A stretch of DNA of 51,684 bases from Candidatus Burkholderia humilis. GTDB lineage: Bacteria; Pseudomonadota; Gammaproteobacteria; Burkholderiales; Burkholderiaceae. Where the stretch lies: NCBI GenBank assembly GCA_001184405.1, contig LFMX01000034.1, positions 1-51,684 on the forward strand, read 5' to 3'. Shown here one piece after another: positions 30,070-39,439 of the stretch (position 1 is its first letter; the number at the start of each line of letters is the position of its first letter). The notes below the pieces were generated by a model that saw only the letters and a program-made list of their open reading frames with translations, made no database searches and had not been told where the DNA came from. Both the position numbers and the translations under genes were made by a program.

Positions 30070-30551
30070 CACCACACCTCGAACCGGCCATTGCCGTTAC
30101 CGATGATCGTCGCGCGTCCGACCGGCGAGATCAGCGTGATTTCCATCGGCGCGTCGATGGCTTCGATGCCGAAAATAAGCCGGTTCACTGCCTTGTCCGA
30201 ATCCAGAAACGAAATATTCACGCCCGTCACGCCGCCTTCCCAGCGGCGCGCGCGCAACAGGTCGTCGCGCAGCGGCCGCCAGCCGTCTTCCGTTCGGATG
30301 TCGAAGCGAAAACCGCCATCAACCGGCTGAAACGTGATGGGCCGCGCGCGCACTTGTGCCTCGTCGCCCGCCGATTCGAACAGGAGCGCGAGCCGCTGCG
30401 CTTCCTCGTTGAGATCGGTGCGCGGATTGCGCGTCAACTGCAACGACGCGAGCGATACGAGCAGGCCCGCGATTACCAGCACGACGAGCATTTCGAGCAG
30501 CGTGAAACCCGCGTTGCGACGCGCTGCGGCCGACCCGCCGTGCCTGTTCAC
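30069..30551 (-). CDS. gspH: Type II secretion minor pseudopilin GspH
   Basis: Intact, 160 residues. Cleavage site and helix AGFTLLEMLVVLVIAGLLVS with Glu-5, then the GspH/FimT-like body (EEAQRLALLFESAGDEAQVR, DGGFRFDIRTEDGW). It sits between gspG and gspI with no gap beyond a few bases. GspH is a structural pseudopilin that would need the other components to act. Confidence 0.93.
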   Translation of the reverse strand: MNRHGGSAAARRNAGFTLLEMLVVLVIAGLLVSLASLQLTRNPRTDLNEEAQRLALLFESAGDEAQVRARPITFQPVDGGFRFDIRTEDGWRPLRDDLLRARRWEGGVTGVNISFLDSDKAVNRLIFGIEAIDAPMEITLISPVGRATIIGNGNGRFEVW

Positions 30552-30563
30552 TTCACTGCACCG

Positions 30564-31043
30564 TTATTGCCACGAGCCGACGTCGACATCGTTGCCTTCG
30601 CCGCCGGCCTTGTTGTCCGCGCCGTAGCTGAACACGTCGATTTCACCGTGCACGCCCGGATTCAGATACTGATACTGCGCGTCCCACGGATCGGTCGGCA
30701 GACGTTCCAAATAACCGCCGTCCTTCCAGTTGTTCGGCACCGGCTCGGTTGTCGGCTTTTGAATCAGCGACTGAAGACCTTGCTCCTGCGTGGGATAACG
30801 GCCGTTATCGAGTCGATATAGCTTCATCGCCTGCATGATCGTACCGATATCCTGCTTCGTGGCAACGCGGCGCGCTTCGTCCGGACGGCTCATGATCTTC
30901 GGCACGATCAGCGCGGCGAGAATGCCGAGAATCGCGATCACGACCATGATTTCGATCAGCGTGAAGCCGCGCTGAAGACGGCTGCGTTGTTGTACGTGTG
31001 ATGCCTGTACTGCTTGCATGCAGCGTTGGGTCCACATTTGCAT
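30564..31043 (-). CDS. gspG: Type II secretion major pseudopilin GspG
   Basis: Intact, 159 residues. It has a basic leader, then RGFTLIEIMVVIAILGILAA with the prepilin peptidase site and Glu-5, and the conserved major pseudopilin features KQDIGTIMQAMKLYRLDNGR, PTQEQGLQSLIQKP, and the Ca-binding C-terminal loop region LPTDPWDAQYQYLNPGVHGE. It polymerises into the pseudopilus. Another in-frame ATG (31019) exists, and the exact start is uncertain by a few codons. Confidence 0.95.
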   Translation of the reverse strand: MQMWTQRCMQAVQASHVQQRSRLQRGFTLIEIMVVIAILGILAALIVPKIMSRPDEARRVATKQDIGTIMQAMKLYRLDNGRYPTQEQGLQSLIQKPTTEPVPNNWKDGGYLERLPTDPWDAQYQYLNPGVHGEIDVFSYGADNKAGGEGNDVDVGSWQ

Positions 31044-31148
31044 GACTACTACCTCTTCAATTGAAAATATCGTTGCCGGAAGAAACCAGTCATTCTATCG
31101 ATTCGCTTTCGCCCGCGTGACGAACGCGCGCGAAGCGCATTGCGGCGC

Positions 31149-31565
31149 TCAGCGCACGTAAATGGTCGGTCCCGGCGGCACTTGCGGCAGAAAAATCTCC
31201 GACTTCCCGCCGCCCTTGCGTTCGATGATGATCGAGCGCGCGCGCACTTCCGACAGCTTCACGTTCTGCGCGAGCGCGCTGCCGATCGACACGGCCTTCG
31301 CCGGCTCGCCGCCATAACTGACGATGGCCGCCGCGCCGTTTTGCAGCGCGAGAATGCCGAACAGATGCACGTCCGAATTCGCCTGGCGTTCGAGTTGTCC
31401 GCCGAAAATCGTCGCGGCCTGTTCGACCGATGGCGTGCACGTCGCGGCGGCGGCGGGCAGCGGCGCGGTTTGCCGCGAGGTCAGCGTGACGACCCAATAC
31501 GTCACCGTCACGCAAAAGAGCGCGAGGGCGGCCAGCGTCAGCGAGCGTGTTTGCAGGACGTTCAT
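31149..31565 (-). CDS. gspC: Type II secretion inner-membrane protein GspC (short, no PDZ domain)
   Basis: Intact, 138 residues: membrane span near the N-terminus (LTLAALALFCVTVTYWVVTL), then a homology region that contacts the secretin (DVHLFGILALQNGAAAIVSY, AKAVSIGSALAQNVKLSEV). It is short, lacking a PDZ or coiled-coil domain, as in other Burkholderia gsp operons where gspC lies between gspF and gspG. Its ATG overlaps the gspF stop (TAATG). Confidence 0.88.
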   Translation of the reverse strand: MNVLQTRSLTLAALALFCVTVTYWVVTLTSRQTAPLPAAAATCTPSVEQAATIFGGQLERQANSDVHLFGILALQNGAAAIVSYGGEPAKAVSIGSALAQNVKLSEVRARSIIIERKGGGKSEIFLPQVPPGPTIYVR

Positions 31566-32785
31566 TACTGCACCAGGTTATTCAGTTCGATGATCGGCAG
31601 CATCACCGCGAGCACGATCACGGGCACGACGCCGCCCATCGCGAGAATGAGCAGCGGTTCGAGCAGGCTCGTGAGGAACATCGTGCGGCGTTCGAGTTCG
31701 CGCGATTCGCCTTCGGACGCGCGATTGAGCATGGTGGTGACGTCGCCGGTGGCTTCGCCGAAGCGGATCAGGTGCACAAGCACGGGCGGGAACGTCTTCG
31801 TGTTGTCGAGCGCGCACGACAGCGACGAGCCTTCGCGCACGCGCACGATGGCGTCATCGACGTTATTGCGCATTGCCGTGTTCGAGAGCGTTTCGTCCGC
31901 CGCCTGCAGCGCGCGCAAAATGGGCAAGCCGGCGGCGGTCAGAATGGCGAGCGTGCTGGCAAAACGCACCGTGTTATAGCCGCGCACCAGTTTGCCGATG
32001 AGCGGCGCGGTCAACAGCCAGCGGTCGAAACCCATGCGCGGTCCGGGCCGCTTCAGAATGCTGCGAATCAGCCACGCGAGAATGACAACCCCGATCAGCA
32101 CCATCCACCAGTAACTGCGGACGAACGCAGAGAGCGACATCATCATCACGGTGAGAAAGGGCAGCGCCTGCTTCGTGCTCGCGAACACGTTCACGACCTG
32201 CGGCACCACATAACTCAACAGAAACGTGACGATACCGAACGCGATGATCGTCACGATGCCAGCAGGATACGTGAACGCCAGCAGAATCTTCTGCTTCAAC
32301 GCGTTGCGCTGTTCGATGTAATCCGCCAGACGCGAAAGCACGAGCCCGAGCTTGCCGGTGTGCTCACCCGCCGCGACCAGCGCGCGATAAATCTCCGGAA
32401 AGTCTTTCGGATACTGCACGAGCGCATTGGCGAACGAATGGCCGCCGAGGACTTCGGCGCGGATCGCGGCCATCAGTTCGCGAATGTAATCGCGCTCGGA
32501 TTGCTCAGTCAGCACGGCGAGCGTTTCGCCGAGCGGCAAACCGGCGATCAGCAGACTCGCGAGTTGCCGCGTGAGAATGGCCTGTTCACGCGTGGAAAGA
32601 CGACGCCCGAGCGACAAACGCTGCTGACGCTCGCCGCGCGTACGCGTGCCCGCCGCTTCGACGACGAGCGGCGTCAGACCTTGCGTGCGAAGCTGGCTGC
32701 GCGCGGCGCGGGCGCTGTCGGCATCGAGCACGCCTTTTTGCGTCTTGCCCGCGTGATCGATTGCCTCGAAACGAAATGCCGGCAT
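31565..32785 (-). CDS. gspF: Type II secretion inner-membrane platform protein GspF
   Basis: Intact, 406 residues, two T2SF repeats (LATRQLASLLIAGLPLGETL region and second repeat FASTLAILTAAGLPILRALQ) and three membrane segments (IVTIIAFGIVTFLLSYVVPQ, YWWMVLIGVVILAWLIRSIL, ILAMGGVVPVIVLAVMLPII). GspF forms the core of the assembly platform and couples to the ATPase GspE. It starts 4 bp after the end of gspE. The lack of any lesion contrasts with gspE and gspD on its upstream side. Confidence 0.94.
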   Translation of the reverse strand: MPAFRFEAIDHAGKTQKGVLDADSARAARSQLRTQGLTPLVVEAAGTRTRGERQQRLSLGRRLSTREQAILTRQLASLLIAGLPLGETLAVLTEQSERDYIRELMAAIRAEVLGGHSFANALVQYPKDFPEIYRALVAAGEHTGKLGLVLSRLADYIEQRNALKQKILLAFTYPAGIVTIIAFGIVTFLLSYVVPQVVNVFASTKQALPFLTVMMMSLSAFVRSYWWMVLIGVVILAWLIRSILKRPGPRMGFDRWLLTAPLIGKLVRGYNTVRFASTLAILTAAGLPILRALQAADETLSNTAMRNNVDDAIVRVREGSSLSCALDNTKTFPPVLVHLIRFGEATGDVTTMLNRASEGESRELERRTMFLTSLLEPLLILAMGGVVPVIVLAVMLPIIELNNLVQ

Positions 32786-32789
32786 GCGA

Positions 32790-33826
32790 TCAGTCTCCGC
32801 CCGTCACGCGCATGACCTCTTCCAACGATGTCACGCCCACCTCGAACCAGCGGTCGCCGTCCTCGCGCAGCATGCGCATGCCTTGCGCGCGGCTGGCTTC
32901 GAAAATCTCCGCATCCGATGCATTGCGATGGATGAGTGGGCGAATCGTATCGTCGATCAGCAAAAGTTCGTACACACCGCGACGGCCGACGTAGCCGGAC
33001 TGGCCGCATCGGTCGCAGCCGACGGGGTGGTAATGCATGGTGCCGTCTTCCTCGACGCGTGCTTCCTTGCAAACTGGACAAAGCTGGCGGATCAGCCGCT
33101 GCGCCAGCACGCCGAGCAGCGACGACGCCAGCAGATACGGCTCCACGCCCATATCGGTGAGACGCGTGACGGCGGACGCGGCATCATTCGTATGCAGCGT
33201 GGCCAGGCACCAGGTGACCGGTCAGCGACGCCTGCACCGCGATCTGCGCGGTTTCGAGATCGCGAATTTCGCCGATCATGATGATGTCCGGATCCTGACG
33301 CAAAATGGACCGCAACGCGCGCGCGAACGTCATGCCGATGCGCTCGTTCACCTGCGTCTGCCCGATGCCGGACAGGTCGTATTCGATCGGATCTTCCACC
33401 GTCATGATGTTGGTGGTCGTCGTTTCCAGCCGCGACATCGCTGCGTACAGCGTGGTCGTCTTGCCGGAACCGGTTGGCCCAGTCACGAGCACGATGCCGT
33501 GCGGCCGGCCGATCAGCTTGTCGAAATGGCCGAGCGTGTCGCGCGCCATGCCGAGCTTTTCGAGATTCAGGCGCTGCGCATCTTTTTCGAGCAGACGCAG
33601 CACCGCGCGCTCGCCGTGGCCGGTCGGCAGCGTGGAGACGCGCACATCGACCGGACGTCCGCCCACGTGCAGCGTGATGCGGCCATCCTGCGGCAGCCGT
33701 TTCCGGATGCTGGTGGGCGAGCAGAATCTGCCCGTTGCGCGCGAATCCGTAAGGCACGAGACGCGCGGTGAGCGGCGATGCCGCCGCGTTCGCGTTGTCC
33801 TCGACCGTACCGTTCACCGTGCTCAC
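32790..33826 (-). pseudogene. gspE: Type II secretion ATPase GspE with internal deletion and frameshift
   Basis: GTG at 33826 overlaps the gspD stop and opens about 40 normal residues ([20 protein letters not shown]). At about 33703 the sequence jumps into [20 protein letters not shown] out of frame. The roughly 140-150 residues that normally lie between (N-terminal domains linking to GspL) are gone. The ATPase core follows: Walker [12 protein letters not shown], Asp box and Walker [21 protein letters not shown]. An extra C near 33208 then shifts the frame before [20 protein letters not shown] and the tetracysteine zinc site ([15 protein letters not shown]). Without this ATPase the whole secretion system is inactive. 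Confidence 0.92.
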
Positions 33827-36225
33827 TGTGGCGCTCCTGTTGAACCGTTCGGCCCGTTCCTGTTGTAGCCCGGCGCGGGTTGAACGTTTGGCTGATTCTG
33901 CGGCACCGCGTACGAGTTCGCGCCGTTGCTGTCATACGGCCCGGACGGCTGCTGCGGTGCTTGGAAGGGCTGCGGCGCGGGACCGGTGCTCGGATTCTGC
34001 GGCAGCGTCGTGCTCGGGCCCGGCCCGCGCATAGTGTCGCCCCAGTTCAGCACATATTCTGGGCCGGAGGACCGCCGCCTTCGCTCGGGCCGAGCGGCTT
34101 GGGCGGCATCATCGGCACATTCTGATCCTTGATCAGGCGATTGTCCGACTGCGAACCGTACTGCTGCTGGCGCAGATAGGCGTAACGCGTGTTGGCGATC
34201 TGCGTGGCCGTCGTTTGATCGCGCACGATTACCGGGCGCAGGAACACCATTAGGTTCGTTTTGGTGCGCGTCTTGTTTTCGCTGCGAAACAGGCTGCCGA
34301 TGAACGGAATGTTGCCGAGCAGCGGAATCTTGCTATTGCCTGCGTTGTACTGATCCTGCATCAAGCCGCCGAGCACGACGATTTCGCCGTCGTCCGCGAG
34401 CACGGTCGATTGGATCGAACGCGTATTGATGGTCACGCCGCCCGGATTGGCGACGGTCCATCTGATCGACAGTCGAATCTTCCTGATACAGCTGGAGCTT
34501 GAGCACGCCACCTTCGGTGATCTGCGGCTTCACGTGCAGCATCACGCCGACATCGCGACGATCGAACGTGTTGAACGCGGTCACGGACGTCGCCGTGTTG
34601 GCCGTTGGCGTCGCATACGAACCCGTCACGACCGGCACGTTTTGACCGACCACGATCTTCGCTTCCTCGTTATCCAGCGTGATGAGGTTCGGCGTCGAGA
34701 GAATGTTGGCGTCGGCGGACGTGGACAGTGCTTGGAGCAGGCCGCCCAGACCGAAGTAATTGCCGAATTTGTGCAGCAGGCCGACGTTCAGGCCGTTCGG
34801 CAGCAGACCCGATGCGGTCGTCAGCGCGGACGTGTTTTGCGCGACCGTGTTGCCCTGCAAGGTCAGATCGACGATGTTCGTGTTGCCCGTACCGAAGCTC
34901 GATCCGCCGTACAGCGCGTTATTGCCGCCGTTCGACAGCAGCAAACCTTGCCACTGAATGCCGAGATTGGCAGCCGTCGTCGCGGAAAGCTCGACGATCA
35001 GCGCTTCGATATACACCTGCGGACGACGCGCATCGAGTTGATCGATCACCGCGCGCAGATTGCGATAAACCAGCTCCGCCGCGGTGATGATGAGCGAATT
35101 CGTCGCCGAATCCGCCTGGATCATGCCACCGCCCTGATCGTTGTCGCTGTCGCTGTTTTTGTCGTTCGAGAAACCGGAGTCGCGCGTGCTGCCGCCGCTG
35201 GACATCGGATTGTTGCTGTTGCCGGAACTGCTGCCGCCCAGGCCGCCGGGAAGCGGCGGCATGCCGGACTGGCCGGTGGACATCGACGAATTGCTGAGGC
35301 CGCCGCCGCTGTTGCCGAAGGAATTTGAGTTGGAACTCGATCCGCTCGAACTGTTGTCCGAGCCGCTGCCTCTGCCCATCATGCCGCGCAGCGTTTTCGC
35401 CAGACGCACGGCGTTGGCGTTGCGCAACGGCACGACGTGCATGTTGCCGGGACGCGAAGTCGGCGCGTCGAGCTTCAGCGCGAGCTGCTTCGCGGCAGCG
35501 AGGCGCGCGGTGCTGGAGGCGCGGAACATTAGCGAATTGGTGCGCACGTCCGGCGTGACGGTGACTTTGAGCGTGGCGTCCGTGCTGCTGATGGTGCCCG
35601 GATCGAGCAGTTTGTTCATCTGCTCGGCAACATCGAGCGCGTTCGCGTTCTTCAGTTGCAGGATATCGACTTCGCGGCCCGCGACGGTATCGATACCGGC
35701 GATGATGCCCGCGATGCGCCGCACGTTGTCGGCGTAATCGGTCACGACGAGCGTGTTGTTCGCGGGATAGGCGGCGATCGTGTTGTTCGGCGAGATCAGC
35801 GGGCGCAGCACCGGCAGAATGTTGTTCGCCGATTCATTGCGCAACTGAAAGACTTGCGTGATCACCTGATCGCCGTGCGCGGCCGGCTGATTGCCGACGT
35901 AAGTCGGCACGCCCTGCAGCTTGGCGTCGGCTTCGGGCACGACCTTCAGTACGCCGTGATCCTGCACGAGCGCGAAGCCCTGCATGCGTAACGATGACTG
36001 AAGCGTCTTCAGCGCCTGATCCTCGGGAACCGGATTTTCCGATACGAGATTCAACTGCCCCTTCACCCGGGGATCGACGATGATGGTTTTGCCGGTGGCC
36101 GCGCCGATCGCTTTGGCGACCTGGTCGATATCGGCGTTGACGAAATTCAACGTCACTTGTGCGTGCGCGGCTTGCGCGACGATAAGTCCCGCCGCGAGCA
36201 GTGCCGTCGCGATGCGACGCAGTGC
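33823..36225 (-). pseudogene. gspD: Type II secretion outer-membrane secretin GspD, frameshifted near the C-terminus
   Basis: First gene of the operon; start at ATG 36225 with signal peptide (IATALLAAGLIVAQAAHA). N0-N3 domains follow (VTLNFVNADIDQVAKAIGAA, VTDYADNVRRIAGIIAGIDT), a Ser/Gly/Asn-rich insert in N3 (about residues 300-390) and the secretin domain (RPQVYIEALIVELSATTAAN, VGQNVPVVTGSYATPTANTA). Near 34460 the frame shifts before GGVTINTRSIQSTVLADDGE and LLGNIPFIGSLFRS, the last beta-strands of the pore. A second lesion at 34051-34054 (duplicated CA, i.e. TG on the coding strand) breaks the Pro/Asn-rich tail. The pore-forming domain cannot be completed. Confidence 0.92.
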
Positions 36226-36817
36226 CATAGGTTGTCTTCTCATGAATGTGATGTCTGAGCCGGTCTTCGGAAGAGCCAGCTAGGCTGCGCGACTCGATTC
36301 AGCCAAGCGCGCCGCTCGCCGTAGTTCGGATTATTTTCCGCCACCGCGACTATTCAAAAAAATGTGACGACAGCAGCCTTACGTAACAGAATTGTGCAAA
36401 TTCATCTTACGATTTACCGCGCTTTTCCACTATCCTTTTCAGCGCTCAAGCTTTCAAAAACCCTGCCGATAGACCGTTAGTAGGGGGTATTTCGCACAGC
36501 CGATGGAACGCGGAGGCGAATTGTACCCCGAGTAGAAGCCTTATTATTCATACATTTAGCAACACGACGAGATCGCGCACGTCAGAATGTCTGGCGCCTT
36601 CGAGTTTCAAAGCCCGCAATTGACGTATGTCTGATAGCCAACTTATGGCCCAAAACATCAGCGGGTATGATATGGGCGGTTCCGCATTCCGGGCGCATCG
36701 AAAAGGGTGGTTTTCCCCGTAGCGCAACAGCCGCAGACGTTTGTTTGTTGGCGTTGGCGCCAAGGCGTCACAACGGCGGCATAGCGTTCCGCAAGTGCGG
36801 ATGGAGCAGAAAGAACA
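36226..36817. other. Intergenic region upstream of gspD and the lytic transglycosylase gene
   Basis: 590 bp, lower in GC than the flanks. It must contain the promoter of the gsp operon (leftward) and that of the transglycosylase gene (rightward). No coding sequence, repeat or clear terminator was recognised. Confidence 0.4.
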
Positions 36818-37261
36818 ATGAAGAAAACCGTACGTTTATTGGCGTGTTGCGTGCCGATGCTGGCCGCCGCCTCCGCGCACGCTGATTGTTTCGAGGAAGC
36901 AGCGAAATATCAGAAGGTGAATCCGCTTATTTTGCGTGCCATCGCGTGGCAGGAATCGCATAACAAGCCGGACGCCATCAATAAGAATGCGAATGGATCG
37001 GTCGATTACGGTCTGATGCAGATCAATTCCATTCACCTCAATACGCTCTCTCAGTACGATATTTCGAGCGGCACGCTGATGGAACCGTGCAAGAGCGTCT
37101 ACGTCGCCGCATGGCATTTGCGCCAGAAAATGAACAAGTATGGCAATTCTTGGCAGGCCGTCGGTGCTTACCATTTCGAAACACCTGAGTTACGCGACAA
37201 ATACTCCGCGCAAATCATCGAAATTCTGCGCCGCTGGAAGCTGGTTCAGGCACGGCGCTAA
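36818..37261 (+). CDS. Secreted lytic transglycosylase (SLT domain, IagB/VirB1-like)
   Basis: Intact, 147 residues: signal peptide MKKTVRLLACCVPMLAAASA, cleavage before DCFEEA. The SLT core includes the catalytic Glu in ILRAIAWQESHNKP, the GLMQIN motif and WQAVGAYHFETPELRDKYS. Small enzymes of this type cut peptidoglycan locally to let secretion machines or pili through the wall. It lies upstream of and divergent from the T2SS operon, and may have helped assemble it, though such proteins also accompany type III and IV systems. Confidence 0.88.
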   Translation: MKKTVRLLACCVPMLAAASAHADCFEEAAKYQKVNPLILRAIAWQESHNKPDAINKNANGSVDYGLMQINSIHLNTLSQYDISSGTLMEPCKSVYVAAWHLRQKMNKYGNSWQAVGAYHFETPELRDKYSAQIIEILRRWKLVQARR

Positions 37262-37325
37262 TTCTGCATTCGCACTCGACGCCGTCCGCGTGTCATATTT
37301 GGTGCAAAATTCCTGATTCGATTCC

Positions 37326-37358
37326 TGAGCGCGCGGTCCTTTTCGGGCCGCGCGCTCA
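37326..37358. terminator. Strong hairpin between transglycosylase and G3E genes
   Basis: TGAGCGCGCGGTCC, loop TTTTC, GGGCCGCGCGCTCA: a 14-bp stem with one G-T wobble. There is no T-run after it, so termination is plausible but unproven. Confidence 0.5.
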
Positions 37359-37390
37359 GCCACGTTTACTTCTCACGCTCAAGCGCTGCA

Positions 37391-38626
37391 ATGAACCACA
37401 CGCCACTGCCAGTCACCGTGCTTTCGGGATTCATCGGCGCGGGAAAAACCACGCTGCTCGATGCGCTACTCGCTTCCTCGAACCCGATGCGCATCGGTGC
37501 GATCGCGCTCGATACCGCCGATGACACCATCGGCCTGCCCAACGGCGCGGTGCGCACCGTGCTCGGCGATCATTCGATCGAAGCCATCGAAGCGGCCATC
37601 GTCACGCTCGCGGAAAGCGGCCGGTTCGATGCGATCGTCGTCGAGTCACGCCCGGCGCTCGATCCGATGGAAATCGCCGAGCAACTCGCGTTCGGCAACG
37701 ACGATGCCGCGACGCTCGCCGGCCACGCACATCTCGATACCTTCGTCACCGTGATCGACGCAAGTGCTTTTCTGCGTGATTACGCTTCATCCGATGCGCT
37801 CGCTGATCGAGGCATCGGTCAGACTGACGACGATAAAACGGTCGTCGAAACGCTCGTAGAGCAGATCGAATTTTGCAATGTCATCATAATCAACAAGATC
37901 GATCTTGTCGGCGCCGATGACGCCGACAAGATCGCGCGCATCCTGCAGGCGCTCAATCCGCGCGCGCGGACCGTGCGCGCCGAGTTCGGCAAGATCGCGC
38001 CGGAAGAGGTGCTCGACACCGGCCGCTTCGATTTCGATAACACCGCGAGCGCGCCCGGCTGGCTTTCCATCCTGAACGGAGAAACGTCATCGGACCAGAC
38101 CAGCGACGCATCGGATGTCGGCCATGTGGTGTATCGCGCGCGGTGGCCGTTTCATCCCGAACGGCTGTGGAATCTGCTGCACGAAGAATGGCCGGGCGTG
38201 CTGCGCGGCAAGGGGTTTTTCTGGCTCGCGACGCGCAGCGAAGTGGGTGGATCGCTGTCGCAGGCGGGCGGCACGTGCCGTCATGGTCCAGCGGGCGTGT
38301 GGTGGGCGGCGCAGGATCGCAGCGAATGGCCGACGGACGATCCCAAACTCGAGGCGGAAATCGTCGAGCAATGGCATGGCGATCCGGATGACAACCGCAT
38401 CGGCGATCGTCGGCAGGAGCTGGCGCTGATCGGCCTCGGGCTGGATGCCATCGCCTGGCAAGTTCGTTTCGATGCCTGTCTGCTCGATGACGACGAATGG
38501 GCGCTCGGCCCCGACGGCTGGCTGCGCTTGCCCGATCCGTTCCCGGCGTGGGAGATCGAGGAACACGACCACGATCATGACGATGACCACGACCCGGATT
38601 GCGGCTGCGACGATCATCAACGTTGA
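37391..38626 (+). CDS. G3E-family (CobW/COG0523) GTPase, divergent, lacking the CxCC motif
   Basis: Intact, 411 residues. Walker A GAGKTTLLDALL at about residue 16, an ES-box (VVESRPALDPMEIAEQ), NKID (VIIINKIDLVGADD) and the CobW C-terminal domain (YRARWPFHPERLWNLLHEEW, FFWLATRSEVGGSLSQAGG) are clear. G3E GTPases insert or deliver metals, often zinc, nickel or cobalt. The segment between Walker A and LPNG is about 30 residues shorter than usual, and the position of the metal-binding CxCC reads NGAVRTVL, with no Cys. The C-terminus is an acidic His/Asp/Cys tail (HDHDHDDDHDPDCGCDDH). Its metal handling must differ from canonical members. Confidence 0.87.
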   Translation: MNHTPLPVTVLSGFIGAGKTTLLDALLASSNPMRIGAIALDTADDTIGLPNGAVRTVLGDHSIEAIEAAIVTLAESGRFDAIVVESRPALDPMEIAEQLAFGNDDAATLAGHAHLDTFVTVIDASAFLRDYASSDALADRGIGQTDDDKTVVETLVEQIEFCNVIIINKIDLVGADDADKIARILQALNPRARTVRAEFGKIAPEEVLDTGRFDFDNTASAPGWLSILNGETSSDQTSDASDVGHVVYRARWPFHPERLWNLLHEEWPGVLRGKGFFWLATRSEVGGSLSQAGGTCRHGPAGVWWAAQDRSEWPTDDPKLEAEIVEQWHGDPDDNRIGDRRQELALIGLGLDAIAWQVRFDACLLDDDEWALGPDGWLRLPDPFPAWEIEEHDHDHDDDHDPDCGCDDHQR

Positions 38627-38632
38627 CGAGCG

Positions 38633-38655
38633 AAAAAAACCCGCCAATGGCGGGT
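38633..38655 (-). terminator. Rho-independent terminator of the HU gene
   Basis: Read on the minus strand: ACCCGCC, loop ATT, GGCGGGT, then seven T residues. It lies 54 bp beyond the HU stop and 7 bp after the stop of the convergent G3E gene. Confidence 0.85.
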
Positions 38656-38708
38656 CTCAGATCACTGGTCACGCTGGGTAGCAGGTAGTGCCACACTCTG
38701 CAAGCGGC

Positions 38709-38987
38709 TTACCGCTTGTTCACTGCGTCTTTGAATGCCTTGCCAGCCGTGAACTTGACCGTCTTTGCGGCCGGAATCTTGATGGATTCGCCGGTCTTCG
38801 GGTTGCGGCCCGTGCGTGCTGCACGCTTGCCCGAACCGAAGCTGCCGAAGCCGATCAACTGAACCGCGTCACCTTTGGAGACAGACTTTTTGATCACTTC
38901 GAGCAACGTGTCCAGCGTTTCACCGGTTTGAGCCTTGCTGGCGCCGGTCTGAGCGGCTACGGCGTCGATCAATTCCTGTTTGTTCAT
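38709..38987 (-). CDS. hup: DNA-binding protein HU
   Basis: Intact, 92 residues, the standard HU length. [20 protein letters not shown], dimer core [20 protein letters not shown] and DNA-binding arm [20 protein letters not shown] followed by [20 protein letters not shown]. Nucleoid-associated protein that bends and compacts DNA. Followed by a clear terminator; transcribed away from mnmC. Confidence 0.96.
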   Translation of the reverse strand: MNKQELIDAVAAQTGASKAQTGETLDTLLEVIKKSVSKGDAVQLIGFGSFGSGKRAARTGRNPKTGESIKIPAAKTVKFTAGKAFKDAVNKR

Positions 38988-39439
38988 TAAGGTTCCTTTA
39001 TCAGTTTAGGTTGACACGAACAGCGCGAACGCGCCGATTATACGTGTGCAAACCGTGCCGTCGAGTGGGAGAGGCCCAACTGGCAAGCCTTCCCAGCGAT
39101 TTCGCGGCGTTTGACGCCTCTTTTTCGGCCTTGCTTCGAGTGACTGCTTTCGCGTCGCCTTCCTACACGGCGCTTGGTATGATAGCGTAGCGCAAACCCA
39201 ATCAGGACAAGGGTTTCAAAGATTTACTGTTAATTAAATTTCCGGGCGTTGCCGCGGGTTTTTCGGCGGTCGAGTTTCGAGGTCGATTCGCGCCGCGCGC
39301 GCTGATCGCCGAAGGCGGCCTGTCGTTGGTTTTTGCCAACGGTTGCGGGCGAACATCGAATGTCCGCGCTGAGCCTTGCCCCGATTGGGTTTGAAGGATT
39401 TTCGTCCCTTCTTCGCCGGCTGATTTTCCGACTCACGGC
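38988..39439. other. Intergenic region between HU and mnmC
   Basis: 450 bp holding the HU promoter on the minus strand. Short Lys/Arg-rich minus-strand frames (39234-39461) look like coincidental or decayed sequence, not a recognisable gene. A TATGAT box at about 39178 could be a promoter element. Confidence 0.35.

Noticed and set aside
31547..32815. 422-codon plus-strand frame opposite gspF.
   Set aside because: His/Arg/Gln-rich antisense shadow of an intact, clearly recognised gspF.
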